From an uncultured Rhodospirillaceae bacterium (GTDB lineage Bacteria > Pseudomonadota > Alphaproteobacteria > Rhodospirillales > Casp-alpha2), in NCBI GenBank assembly GCA_913048145.1, contig CAJWVP010000166.1, forward strand, positions 1 through 6,676: a stretch of DNA of 6,676 bases, written 5' to 3'. A model generated the notes under the pieces. That model saw only the letters and a program-made list of their open reading frames with translations, did no database searches and was not told where the DNA came from. The stretch's first letter is position 1, and the number at the start of each line of letters is the position of its first letter. Position numbers and translations under genes: made by a program. Below are positions 1 through 6,475 of the stretch, piece after piece.

Positions 1-1
1 C

Positions 2-27
2 AAAAAAAGCCCTCCATTGCGGAGGGC
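2..27 (-). terminator. Rho-independent terminator
   Basis: Read on the minus strand, a perfect 7-bp GC-rich stem (GCCCTCC / GGAGGGC, bases 21-27 with 9-15) encloses a 5-nt loop and is followed directly by seven Ts (bases 8 to 2). There is no T-run on the plus-strand side, so it acts on leftward transcripts. It lies 38 bp beyond the CCA end of the tRNA fragment and is probably the original terminator of that tRNA gene. It is also the first convincing terminator met by transcripts leaving phoB. Confidence 0.9.
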
Positions 28-65
28 GTGTGTCTTATAAGTTATTGTTTTTATTTAACTGTGAG

Positions 66-103
66 TGGTTGCGGGGGTAGGATTTGAACCTACGACCTTC
101 AGG
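66..103 (-). other. 3' part of a tRNA-fMet(CAU) gene; probable integration (att) remnant
   Basis: Read on the minus strand, the segment gives, in order, the 3' strand of the anticodon stem (CCTGA), the variable loop (AGGTC), a perfect T-arm (GTAGG, loop TTCAAAT, CCTAC), the 3' acceptor strand (CCCCGCA) and an encoded ACCA. This matches my recollection of the alphaproteobacterial initiator tRNA 3' half. The match stops at the anticodon loop: bases 104 onward do not encode the anticodon, D-arm or 5' acceptor strand, and no 5' half occurs anywhere up to phoB. It is therefore not a functional tRNA. A displaced 3' tRNA segment of about 40 bp is what tyrosine-recombinase elements leave at one end of an insertion; that origin is inferred. 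A simple degenerate tRNA pseudogene is the alternative. Confidence 0.8.
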
Positions 104-306
104 GTTGAGTGTAACTCTGTAAGAAACCTGTGCCCAAAATATCAGTTACTTCTGTGTAAAATCATATACTTAAGTAACCTAAAATTTCATGCTGTAACGC
201 TTTGTACCGGAGTGACTTGCGAATGTTTGCGAACGGAATCGAAAACTGCTCGCAAATAACCTAAAGGTTGCACCGTCATTTCCGCTGCATTGGCCAAATG
301 CTGGCT
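104..306. other. AT-rich non-coding spacer between tRNA fragment and phoB
   Basis: About 200 bp visibly richer in A+T than the flanking genes, with no convincing reading frame. It contains TAACCTAAA twice in direct orientation (175-183 and 257-265), TTGCGAA twice exactly 10 bp apart (217-223 and 227-233), and an inverted copy of the same motif at 250-256. No stem with a T-run follows the phoB stop on the minus strand, so the spacer has no obvious terminator of its own. Its short repeats could be recombinase arm sites or a regulator's binding sites; nothing in the sequence decides between these. Confidence 0.6.
217..256. repeat. Clustered TTGCGAA direct and inverted repeats
   Basis: TTGCGAA occurs at 217-223 and again at 227-233, one helical turn apart. 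TTTGCGA at 226-232 has a perfect inverted partner TCGCAAA at 250-256 across 17 bp. The arrangement would allow a 7-bp stem with a long loop, or a binding site for a dimeric protein on one face of the helix. There is no T-run, so it is not a standard terminator. It lies 51-90 bp beyond the phoB stop codon. Function unknown. Confidence 0.5.
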
Positions 307-999
307 TTAGCCAGGGCTAAAATCCAGCGCATAACCGTATCCACGAACCGTTCGGATCAAATCCGGCTTTCCATCTATGTTAATTGCTCGGCGAAGACGA
401 CGGACATGGACGTCCACGGTTCGGATTTCGACATAAATGTTTTGCCCCCAAGCTTTATCCAAAAGTTGCTCGCGGGAATATACTCGATTCGGATTCTCCA
501 TCAGCACACGTAACAAACGGTATTCGGTTGGACCCAAATGAACGCTCCGCCCCCCACGATTTACCTTGTGCGACACCAGATCCATTTCCAGGTCCTCGTA
601 GGCGAGCGTCTCCGCACCCATGTCTGGCGTGGAACGGCGCAACAGGGCGCGAACCCGGGAAACTAGTTCAGCAGGTGAAAATGGCTTAACCACATAGTCG
701 TCGGCACCGGCGTCCAGACCGCGGATTTTATCGGTCTCCTCTCCCCGGGCAGTGAGCATAATCACCGGCGTAGCACGCTTGTCATTCATCCGTCGAATTT
801 GGCGAACAACTTCGATACCAGACATGTTTGGCATCATCCAGTCGAGAATAACCAAGTCAAAATCCCGTTCGCGTATAGCCATCAGACCGCCATCGCCATC
901 CATCTCAACCGCAACATCAAAATCCGCCGCTTCGAGGTTGTAGCGGACCAGTTCGATCAGGGATGGATCGTCTTCGACAAGGAGGATGGCTGGTTTCAT
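307..999 (-). CDS. phoB: PhoB, phosphate regulon response regulator
   Basis: A 230-residue OmpR/PhoB-family DNA-binding response regulator of usual length. It is phosphorylated by PhoR in low phosphate and then binds Pho boxes as a dimer to activate transcription. The receiver domain spans about residues 4-118: acidic pocket E9-D10-D11, phosphoacceptor D53 in the stretch LDWMMP, switch T83 in LTAR, and K105 in VVKPFSP. The winged-helix effector domain spans about 130-227, with GPTEYRLL at 156-163 and a recognition helix near 191-206 (EIRTVDVHVRRLRRAI). It is the last gene of the operon, 16 bp after phoU. The ribosome site is weak: the only GAGG overlaps the phoU stop and lies 14 nt from the ATG, so translation may depend on coupling to phoU. 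PhoB is favoured over other OmpR-family members because of its high similarity and the pst context. Confidence 0.96.
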   Translation of the reverse strand: MKPAILLVEDDPSLIELVRYNLEAADFDVAVEMDGDGGLMAIRERDFDLVILDWMMPNMSGIEVVRQIRRMNDKRATPVIMLTARGEETDKIRGLDAGADDYVVKPFSPAELVSRVRALLRRSTPDMGAETLAYEDLEMDLVSHKVNRGGRSVHLGPTEYRLLRVLMENPNRVYSREQLLDKAWGQNIYVEIRTVDVHVRRLRRAINIDGKPDLIRTVRGYGYALDFSPG

Positions 1000-1015
1000 C
1001 GCGCCGCACTAAACC

Positions 1016-1732
1016 TCAGACATCGGCGGTTGGGTCGGTCATGTAAACGGACCCATCACCCTTGGGCCGGGGCTCCTCGGGCATTTGGCCGTGGACCAAA
1101 AAATGCACGTTCTCAGCAATATTGGTGGCGTGATCGCCGATACGCTCGATGTTCTTGGCAGCAAACATAAGATGCGTAGACGCGGTAATATTTTTTGGGT
1201 TTTCCATCATGTAGGTAAGCAATTCCCGAAACAGGCTAGTGTAAAGGCTGTCCAACTCCTCATCTCGAAGCCTGACCTCGTCGGCTTTGTCCGCATCTCG
1301 AGTGACATAGGCGTCCAGAACATCAGTCATCATGTTTTGCGCCATGCCGGCCATCCGCTTGATAGTCTTCGCGGCACCGAGGTCGGGACACTGCGACAGG
1401 GCCTGAGTGCGTTTGGCGATGTTTTTGGCGAAATCACCGATGCGCTCGATCACAGCGGCGGTCTTTAATGCCACAATGACCGCACGAAGATCGTCCGCCA
1501 TGGGTTGGCGTAGCGCGAGGATGCGTACCGCATGATCATCAATTTCAATCTCCAGGGCATCGATTTTTTTATCCGCTTTTTTAATCACTAGGGCGCTCTC
1601 CGTATCGCGCCGGACCATCGCATCAACTGCGCCAGCCAAATTAGCTTCCGCCATACCCCCCATTTCCGCGATCATACTATCCAGTTGCTTCAGTTCGTCA
1701 TCGAAAGATTTAACGGTGTGTTCGTGCTGCAT
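1016..1732 (-). CDS. phoU: PhoU, phosphate signalling and transport regulator
   Basis: A 238-residue PhoU protein, the normal length for the family. It has two homologous three-helix-bundle halves. Each carries the family's metal-binding signature: ERIGD followed by FAKNIAKR at residues 96-108, and ERIGD followed by HATNIAE at 196-207. PhoU is a cytoplasmic, membrane-associated protein that restrains PhoR signalling when phosphate is plentiful and limits uptake through Pst; in many bacteria its loss causes phosphate toxicity. The C-terminal 25 residues or so (rich in P, E and D) are an unstructured-looking tail. It lies 13 bp after pstB with an ideal ribosome site, so it is made with the transporter. 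The sequence shows no missing residues or frame breaks. Confidence 0.96.
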   Translation of the reverse strand: MQHEHTVKSFDDELKQLDSMIAEMGGMAEANLAGAVDAMVRRDTESALVIKKADKKIDALEIEIDDHAVRILALRQPMADDLRAVIVALKTAAVIERIGDFAKNIAKRTQALSQCPDLGAAKTIKRMAGMAQNMMTDVLDAYVTRDADKADEVRLRDEELDSLYTSLFRELLTYMMENPKNITASTHLMFAAKNIERIGDHATNIAENVHFLVHGQMPEEPRPKGDGSVYMTDPTADV

Positions 1733-1740
1733 TGGGCTTC

Positions 1741-1746
1741 CCTCCT
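1741..1746 (-). promoter_or_regulatory. Strong ribosome binding site of phoU
   Basis: Read on the minus strand this is AGGAGG, a full match to the anti-Shine-Dalgarno core, 8 nt before the phoU ATG at 1732. Its first base overlaps the pstB stop codon (1746-1748), a layout that favours re-initiation by ribosomes finishing pstB. It is the strongest ribosome site in the window and fixes the phoU start. Confidence 0.85.
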
Positions 1747-2594
1747 CAACCGAAGCGGCCGGTTATGTAGTCCTGAGTCCGCTGGTCCGACGGTTTAGTA
1801 AAGATCTGCTCTGTATCGCCCGATTCCACCAGATTGCCGAGGTGGAAAAACGCGGTGCGCTGCGACACCCGTGCCGCTTGCTGCATGGAATGGGTTACAA
1901 TGACGATGGTGTAGTTCTCTCGAAGTTCGTCCATTAACTCTTCGATTCGAGCTGTGGCGATGGGGTCGAGGGCTGAGCACGGCTCGTCCATCAGAATCAC
2001 GTCGGGCTCAACCGCAATAGCTCGCGCAATGCACAAGCGTTGTTGCTGGCCACCAGATAGTCCGGTGCCCGGCGCATCGAGGCGGTCTTTCACCTCGTCC
2101 CACAATCCCGCCTTGGTCAGACTGCCTTCAACGACATCGTCCAGGTCCGCCTTGCTATCCGCTAGACCATGCAACCGGGGGCCGTAGGCGGTGTTGTCGT
2201 AGATGGACTTAGGAAACGGATTCGCCTTTTGGAAAACCATGCCGACACGGGCCCGCAGGTGAACCGGGTCAAGAGCCTTGTCGTAAACATCGTCGCCATC
2301 CAATTCGATGATGCCGGTAACACAACATCCATCGATAGTATCATTCATACGGTTTAGGCAACGAAGGTACGTGGACTTACCGCAGCCGGACGGCCCAATC
2401 AGCGCGGTCACCTGATTGCGGAAAATATCTAGATCAATCCCGAATAGGGCTTGGGTCTCACCGTAGAAAACCTCCACGTTCCGGGTGCGGAAGGTGAGAT
2501 GAGGCAGATTCATTGACACCACCGTGTCGTCAGTTAAACCGCCATCTTCATCCATGTGGGCCTCGTTCGTCGTTTTAGTTTCCGCGGTCATCAT
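1746..2594 (-). CDS. pstB: PstB, phosphate ABC transporter ATP-binding protein
   Basis: A 282-residue cytoplasmic ATPase that powers high-affinity phosphate import through the PstC/PstA channel. All ABC motifs are present: Walker A GPSGCGKST (67-75), Q-loop Q122 in GMVFQK, signature LSGGQQQRL (179-187), Walker B VILMDEP (199-205) with catalytic E204, D-loop SALD (207-210) and switch H235. The variant DEPCSALDP is characteristic of PstB. The N-terminus, about 35 residues before the conserved FRTRNVEVFYG, is acidic and longer than in E. coli. I chose the ATG at 2594, one base after the pstA stop and preceded by GAGAGGCGG. A TTG 18 bases further upstream (2612) and a second ATG at 2591 are also in frame. 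Its position directly after pstA fits the usual pstSCAB order. Confidence 0.95.
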   Translation of the reverse strand: MMTAETKTTNEAHMDEDGGLTDDTVVSMNLPHLTFRTRNVEVFYGETQALFGIDLDIFRNQVTALIGPSGCGKSTYLRCLNRMNDTIDGCCVTGIIELDGDDVYDKALDPVHLRARVGMVFQKANPFPKSIYDNTAYGPRLHGLADSKADLDDVVEGSLTKAGLWDEVKDRLDAPGTGLSGGQQQRLCIARAIAVEPDVILMDEPCSALDPIATARIEELMDELRENYTIVIVTHSMQQAARVSQRTAFFHLGNLVESGDTEQIFTKPSDQRTQDYITGRFG

Positions 2595-2595
2595 G

Positions 2596-3882
2596 CTACC
2601 ACCGCCTCTCAAATTTCTTGCGCAGCCAGACGGCCGTCAAATTCATCATAATCAGGAATCCCAGCAACACCATAATAGCCGCCGAGGTGCGCTCGACGAA
2701 GGCGCGTTCCGGGCTATCCGCCCACAAATAGATCTGCACCGGCAGCACAGTCGCCGGATCGGTGAAGCCGCCCGGAATGTCGACTATAAAAGCGACCATT
2801 CCGATCATGAGGAGTGGCGCCGTCTCGCCCAAGGCCTGCGCCATGCCAATGATGGTGCCGGTCAACACGCCGGGCATAGCCAGCGGCAGCACATGGTGAA
2901 ACACCACCTGACTGCGCGAGGCCCCTAGACCCAATGCCGCTTCGCGAATGGACGGGGGCACTGACTTTATGGCTGCGCGGCCGGCGATAATAATGGTCGG
3001 CAACGTCATCAGCGCCAGCACCACACCACCGACCAGCGGGGCCGAGCGCGGCATGCCGATAAAGTTCAGGAAGACCGCCAACCCAAGCAAACCGAAAACG
3101 ATAGACGGCACGGCGGCGAGGTTGTTGATATTTATCTCGATCACCTGCGTCAGCTTGTTCTTGGGCGCGAACTCCTCCAGATAAATCGCCGCAGCTACGC
3201 CAATGGGGAAAGCCAGGGCTAGAGTCACGAGCAAAGTAAAGAACGACCCTGCCGCCGCGCCCCACACGCCCGCCAGTTCCGGCTCGCGAGAGTCACCAGC
3301 GCTGAAGAAAGTAGTGTTAAAGCGCTTCTCAAGGCGGCCGTCAGCGACTAGAGCCTCGATCCAGGCCATTTCCTTATTCGAGATGCGCCGTTCGTTTTCG
3401 GCAACGTCACCCCGAATGTAACCCTTAATGAACATGTCCACGTCATCGTCCGCCGTGACCCAGACATCGGTTGTCGTGCCGACCAAGTCCGGGTTTTCGC
3501 GAACAATGGCCCGCAACTCGTAGGCGGCGCCGGAGCTGGCGAGCTTGTAGAGTGCTCTCTTGTCACGTCGTTTCTTCACGTCGGGGAACAGGCCGCGCAG
3601 GCTTTTCTTCGCCATTCCTTGATAGTTAGCCTTCGCCCAGACCTTAGGATCGCCCGAATTTTTCGGATCGATGTCTCCGGCGTCGAAGTAGATGGGCAAC
3701 TTGACATAGGTCTGCTGGAAAGCGGTGTAGCCCTTGGATACGACGGTGAAGAACAAGAGGCCTAAGCAGGCCAGCGCGAACGCCACCGCCCCCATGCCGT
3801 AAAGGCGGAACCGACGTTCCGCAGCATGGCGACGCCTCAACGACGCGGCGACCTTAGCAGATTTCGTAGACCTATCAGTCAT
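2596..3882 (-). CDS. pstA: PstA, phosphate ABC transporter permease (with DUF3333-type domain)
   Basis: A 428-residue inner-membrane permease that pairs with PstC to form the phosphate channel. After a basic cytoplasmic start (residues 1-28) comes a first membrane segment (29-49), then a long hydrophilic stretch (about 50-204) with no hydrophobic run, predicted periplasmic. The permease core follows, with membrane segments near 206-236, 252-275, 280-300, 334-360 and 399-420. The coupling loop that docks on PstB is the EAA motif at 314-338 (EAALGLGASRSQVV through LPLAMPG). E. coli PstA is nearly 300 residues; the extra N-terminal part corresponds to the DUF3333 extension known from alphaproteobacterial PstA. 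The start codon overlaps the pstC 3' end by 8 bp, which implies translational coupling. The ribosome site is modest (AGAGAA, about 6 nt upstream). Confidence 0.95.
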   Translation of the reverse strand: MTDRSTKSAKVAASLRRRHAAERRFRLYGMGAVAFALACLGLLFFTVVSKGYTAFQQTYVKLPIYFDAGDIDPKNSGDPKVWAKANYQGMAKKSLRGLFPDVKKRRDKRALYKLASSGAAYELRAIVRENPDLVGTTTDVWVTADDDVDMFIKGYIRGDVAENERRISNKEMAWIEALVADGRLEKRFNTTFFSAGDSREPELAGVWGAAAGSFFTLLVTLALAFPIGVAAAIYLEEFAPKNKLTQVIEININNLAAVPSIVFGLLGLAVFLNFIGMPRSAPLVGGVVLALMTLPTIIIAGRAAIKSVPPSIREAALGLGASRSQVVFHHVLPLAMPGVLTGTIIGMAQALGETAPLLMIGMVAFIVDIPGGFTDPATVLPVQIYLWADSPERAFVERTSAAIMVLLGFLIMMNLTAVWLRKKFERRW

Positions 3883-5275
3883 ATCGTTCTCTATATTTAT
3901 TCACGACATACAACGCGATCACGTTTAGCACCAACGTGGTGCAGAATAGCAACAGGCCAAGCGCGAAGGCCGCCAGGGTCTTGGCGCTGTCAAATTCCTG
4001 ATCACCGATCAACAGTGTGACAATCTGCACAGTCACCGTCGTGACTGCCTGAAAGGGATTTGCCGTTAGATTGGCGGCTAGCCCAGCAGCCATGACGACA
4101 ATCATCGTTTCGCCAATAGCCCTGGACATCGCCAGCAGAAGGCCACCGACAATTCCTGGCAGAGCCGCGGGAATAACCACCTTACGGATGGTTTCCGATT
4201 TTGTCGCGCCTAGTCCGAATGAGCCGTCACGGAGCGAATGTGGCACCGCCGTGATCACGTCATCGGATAGGCTCGAGACGAAGGGGATGATCATAATACC
4301 CATGACTATGCCCGCAGCCAGCGCCGATTCGGAAGAGATCAGGAACCCGCCGGCCGCGCCCCACTCACGAAACAGAGGCGCTACTGTCAATGCCGCGAAG
4401 AAGCCGTAGACTACTGTCGGAATACCGGCGAGGATCTCTAGCATCGGCTTTGCCACTGCGCGCAAGCGCACCGGAGCATACTCCGCCATGTAAATGGCAG
4501 CCATGAGACCGACGGGGGCGGCGATGCACATGGCAATTAAGGAAATAAGCAAGGTCCCCGCGAACAATGGCACCGCACCGAAACGGCCTGAACTGGCAAC
4601 CTGGTCGTCACGAAGCGCAGTCTGTGGGCTCCACTCTAAGCCGAAAAAAAACTCGATGGGCGAGACCATCTGGAAAAAACGCAGCGATTCGAACAGCAAA
4701 GACATCACGATACCGAAAGTGGTCAGCACGGCGATGACTGAGCAGCCGATCATAACGAAGTGGACAAAGTGCTCTACCCAAGCGCGTGCCCTAAACGCCG
4801 GCTTCAAGTTTACCCATCCAAGGACCACGCCGGCACCGGAAAGCGCTAACATACCTGCGGCGAGTGCTACAAAACTTAGATCGCGCAAACCCAAATAATA
4901 GTCAGCGGCGGCTTGCAAGTCGGGATCCACGGCGCGGCTTATAATGTTGCCATTGGCCAGGTTGCGGATGTCGTTGAGCAGCAGGTCTAACTTTGCCGGA
5001 TCGTCTAGCCGAACGCCTGGCGAAATTGCTGCGATCGTAAACCATTCAATGATTTGCTGTTCAAAGACAGCCCACACCACGAAGCCGCCCAAAGCCGGCG
5101 TAGCGCAACATAGGGCTAAATAGAATCCGTAGTATTCGGGAAGCGAATGCAGCGTTCGCGCTCGACCATTGGACAGGACGAGAGCCTGGCGGCGCCCAGA
5201 GTGAAACGCCCAGGCCGACAGGCCTAACAAGATCACCATCAGCAATAAGACGGTCACGTCATCGGCCTTTCCCAT
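3875..5275 (-). CDS. pstC: PstC, phosphate ABC transporter permease (long form)
   Basis: A 466-residue inner-membrane permease, the partner of PstA. The N-terminal region (about 1-160) is an extension absent from E. coli PstC (about 320 residues). It has hydrophobic segments near 6-24, 51-71 and 134-154, with a hydrophilic, probably periplasmic, stretch between (about 72-130). The conserved permease part has membrane segments near 170-197, 235-262, 279-300, 317-338, 374-400 and 431-460. The motif MAEYAP (263-268) and the EAA-type coupling loop RDGSFGLGATKSETI through LPGI (349-375) identify the binding-protein-dependent permease family; SRAIGET at 384-390 is also typical. The start at 5275 gives a sensible first membrane helix but lacks a recognisable ribosome site, because the upstream bases belong to the terminator-like hairpin. 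The next in-frame ATG is at residue 13, inside that helix. Confidence 0.94.
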   Translation of the reverse strand: MGKADDVTVLLLMVILLGLSAWAFHSGRRQALVLSNGRARTLHSLPEYYGFYLALCCATPALGGFVVWAVFEQQIIEWFTIAAISPGVRLDDPAKLDLLLNDIRNLANGNIISRAVDPDLQAAADYYLGLRDLSFVALAAGMLALSGAGVVLGWVNLKPAFRARAWVEHFVHFVMIGCSVIAVLTTFGIVMSLLFESLRFFQMVSPIEFFFGLEWSPQTALRDDQVASSGRFGAVPLFAGTLLISLIAMCIAAPVGLMAAIYMAEYAPVRLRAVAKPMLEILAGIPTVVYGFFAALTVAPLFREWGAAGGFLISSESALAAGIVMGIMIIPFVSSLSDDVITAVPHSLRDGSFGLGATKSETIRKVVIPAALPGIVGGLLLAMSRAIGETMIVVMAAGLAANLTANPFQAVTTVTVQIVTLLIGDQEFDSAKTLAAFALGLLLFCTTLVLNVIALYVVNKYRERYD

Positions 5276-5284
5276 ACATCAATT

Positions 5285-5321
5285 AAAAATTCGGCAGCAG
5301 CAAAACCCGCTGCTGCCGAAT
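5285..5321 (-). terminator. pstS-pstC intergenic hairpin, probable attenuator
   Basis: A perfect 13-bp inverted repeat (5289-5301 with 5309-5321) encloses a 7-nt loop. On the minus strand the stem ends in a short U-run (5289-5285) followed by AAUU. It lies 25 bp after the pstS stop, and its base is only 13 nt before the pstC ATG. A stable stem with a short, broken U-tract suggests partial termination plus 3'-end protection of pstS mRNA. That would raise PstS above the membrane subunits, the usual stoichiometry for a binding protein. A second copy of TTCGGCA sits just upstream of the stem on the minus strand and could allow an alternative pairing. Confidence 0.8.
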
Positions 5322-5346
5322 GCCGAAGTTTGTTTTCTGTCTTTGG

Positions 5347-6378
5347 TTACATAGACAGGTTGTTGAATGCCGCCGCGTCGGTCTTGAACTTGTTGCGCTC
5401 GGCTTCGGGCATCGGGATCAGGCCCTTGTCGGTCAAGTAGCCCTCTTCACCCCACGCCTTGTCAGCAGTGAACTCTGCTAGGTATTCCTTAATGCCTGGC
5501 ACGGAACCCACATGGGCATTCTTCACGTAGAAGTATAGCGGACGCGATACTGGGTAGGCGCCCTCGGCGATGTTCTCGAAAGTGGGCTTCTTGCCCTCAA
5601 TCAGGGATCCCTGGACCTTGTCGCTATTTTGGTCCAGGAAGGAATAACCGAACACGCCGAAAGCGTTCGGGTTGGCCTCCAGCTTTCGAACGATCAGCAC
5701 GTCGTTTTCACCGGCTTCCACGTAAGCACCGTCCTCTCGGATAGAGTGACAGACGGCTTTGTAAGATTTTTTGTTCTTTTTCTTCATCGCCTTGATAGCG
5801 GGAAATTTCTTACAGCCCCCCTCCAACGCGAGTTCGGCAAAGGCGTCACGAGTGCCCGAGGTCGGCGGAGGACCGAGAACTTCTATCTTCACATTGGGCA
5901 GGTTCGCATCAACGTCTCTCCAGGTCTTATTGGGGTTCGCTATTAGCTTGCCGTCCGGCCCTGGCACATCCTTGGCCAACGCCAGAAATATCTGCTTACG
6001 AGTGATCGTCATCACCGCGGATGCCTTGGAGTTGGCCATCACGATGCCGTCGTAACCCACCTTTATCTCCGTGACCGAGGTGACGCCGTTCTTGTGGCAC
6101 TTTTCCACTTCGGACTTCTTTATACGTCGCGATGCATTGGTAATATCTGGGTGTTCAACCCCAACACCAGAGCAAAACAGCTTGAGGCCGCCGCCGGAAC
6201 CAGTAGATTCCACGACCGGTGTCTTAAAGCCCGTCGATTTTCCAAATTGCTCAGCAACGGTGGTGGCGAAGGGGTAAACGGTGCTTGATCCGACGATACG
6301 GATCTGGTCGCGAGCGATCGCGTGATCTCCAAAGGTAAATGCGGCCAAAGTGGCAAGCATGAGAGTTCTTTTGTGCAT
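5347..6378 (-). CDS. pstS: PstS, periplasmic phosphate-binding protein
   Basis: A 343-residue precursor of the periplasmic protein that captures inorganic phosphate and delivers it to PstC/PstA. Residues 1-22 form a Sec signal peptide (basic MHKR, hydrophobic core, AIA then cleavage before RDQI); there is no lipobox, so it is soluble. Ligand-site segments include GSSTVYPF (30-37), ESTGSGGG (about 57-64), SRRIK (84-88) and GPPPTSGTRDAF (169-180), which fit PstS. Four cysteines in the mature part (69, 94, 189, 210) could form two disulfides. A basic stretch rich in K lies at about 197-207. I chose the ATG at 6378 because AGGAAG lies 6 nt upstream and the signal peptide starts cleanly. In-frame ATGs at 6399 (GGAAGG 9 nt upstream) and 6420 would add 7 or 14 residues. 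It is the first gene after the Pho boxes. Confidence 0.95.
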   Translation of the reverse strand: MHKRTLMLATLAAFTFGDHAIARDQIRIVGSSTVYPFATTVAEQFGKSTGFKTPVVESTGSGGGLKLFCSGVGVEHPDITNASRRIKKSEVEKCHKNGVTSVTEIKVGYDGIVMANSKASAVMTITRKQIFLALAKDVPGPDGKLIANPNKTWRDVDANLPNVKIEVLGPPPTSGTRDAFAELALEGGCKKFPAIKAMKKKNKKSYKAVCHSIREDGAYVEAGENDVLIVRKLEANPNAFGVFGYSFLDQNSDKVQGSLIEGKKPTFENIAEGAYPVSRPLYFYVKNAHVGSVPGIKEYLAEFTADKAWGEEGYLTDKGLIPMPEAERNKFKTDAAAFNNLSM

Positions 6379-6384
6379 GAATTT

Positions 6385-6390
6385 CTTCCT
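6385..6390 (-). promoter_or_regulatory. Ribosome binding site deciding the pstS start
   Basis: AGGAAG on the minus strand, 6 nt before the ATG at 6378. This spacing and the clean signal peptide that follows favour this start over the two upstream in-frame ATGs at 6399 and 6420. Confidence 0.6.
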
Positions 6391-6475
6391 GACTGTCATG
6401 ACGCTCAGCCTTCCAAGCATCTTTTCAAAACCAACAACCCTATGTTGCTGACACCGTCCCTTCTAATCGCGCAGC

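Noticed and set aside
117..134. Possible Pho box on the plus strand (CTGTAAG, 4 bp, CTGTGCC)
   Set aside because: The second half-site fits poorly, only one pair is present, and no gene lies downstream on the plus strand within reach. Probably chance.
65..259. Plus-strand reading frame of 64 codons beginning over the tRNA fragment
   Set aside because: Its GVGFEPTTFRV start is the translation of the antisense of the tRNA 3' end, a well-known spurious protein. The rest runs through AT-rich spacer with no ribosome site.
66..306. tRNA interrupted by a group I intron rather than broken
   Set aside because: I looked for the 5' half (acceptor strand, D-arm and anticodon) on the minus strand up to phoB and found none, so splicing could not restore a tRNA within this interval.
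384..1468. Several plus-strand open frames of 60-127 codons opposite phoB and phoU
   Set aside because: They are antisense shadows of strongly conserved genes, with no recognisable protein features or ribosome sites.
2595..2612. Upstream TTG start for pstB giving six extra residues
   Set aside because: It would overlap the pstA end and encode MRGGGS, which looks like the ribosome-site region. The ATG at 2594, one base after the pstA stop, is more credible.
2524..2928. 134-codon plus-strand frame opposite pstB/pstA
   Set aside because: It overlaps the ends of two well-supported genes in antisense. Its predicted protein has low complexity and matches no family I recognise.
2714..3265. 183-codon minus-strand frame inside pstA in another phase
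   Set aside because: It lies fully inside the conserved permease core of pstA, and its translation is rich in R and G as expected for an out-of-phase reading.
4071..4898. Two plus-strand frames (112 and 134 codons) opposite pstC
   Set aside because: They are antisense to the conserved permease region. No start signals or domain features are visible.
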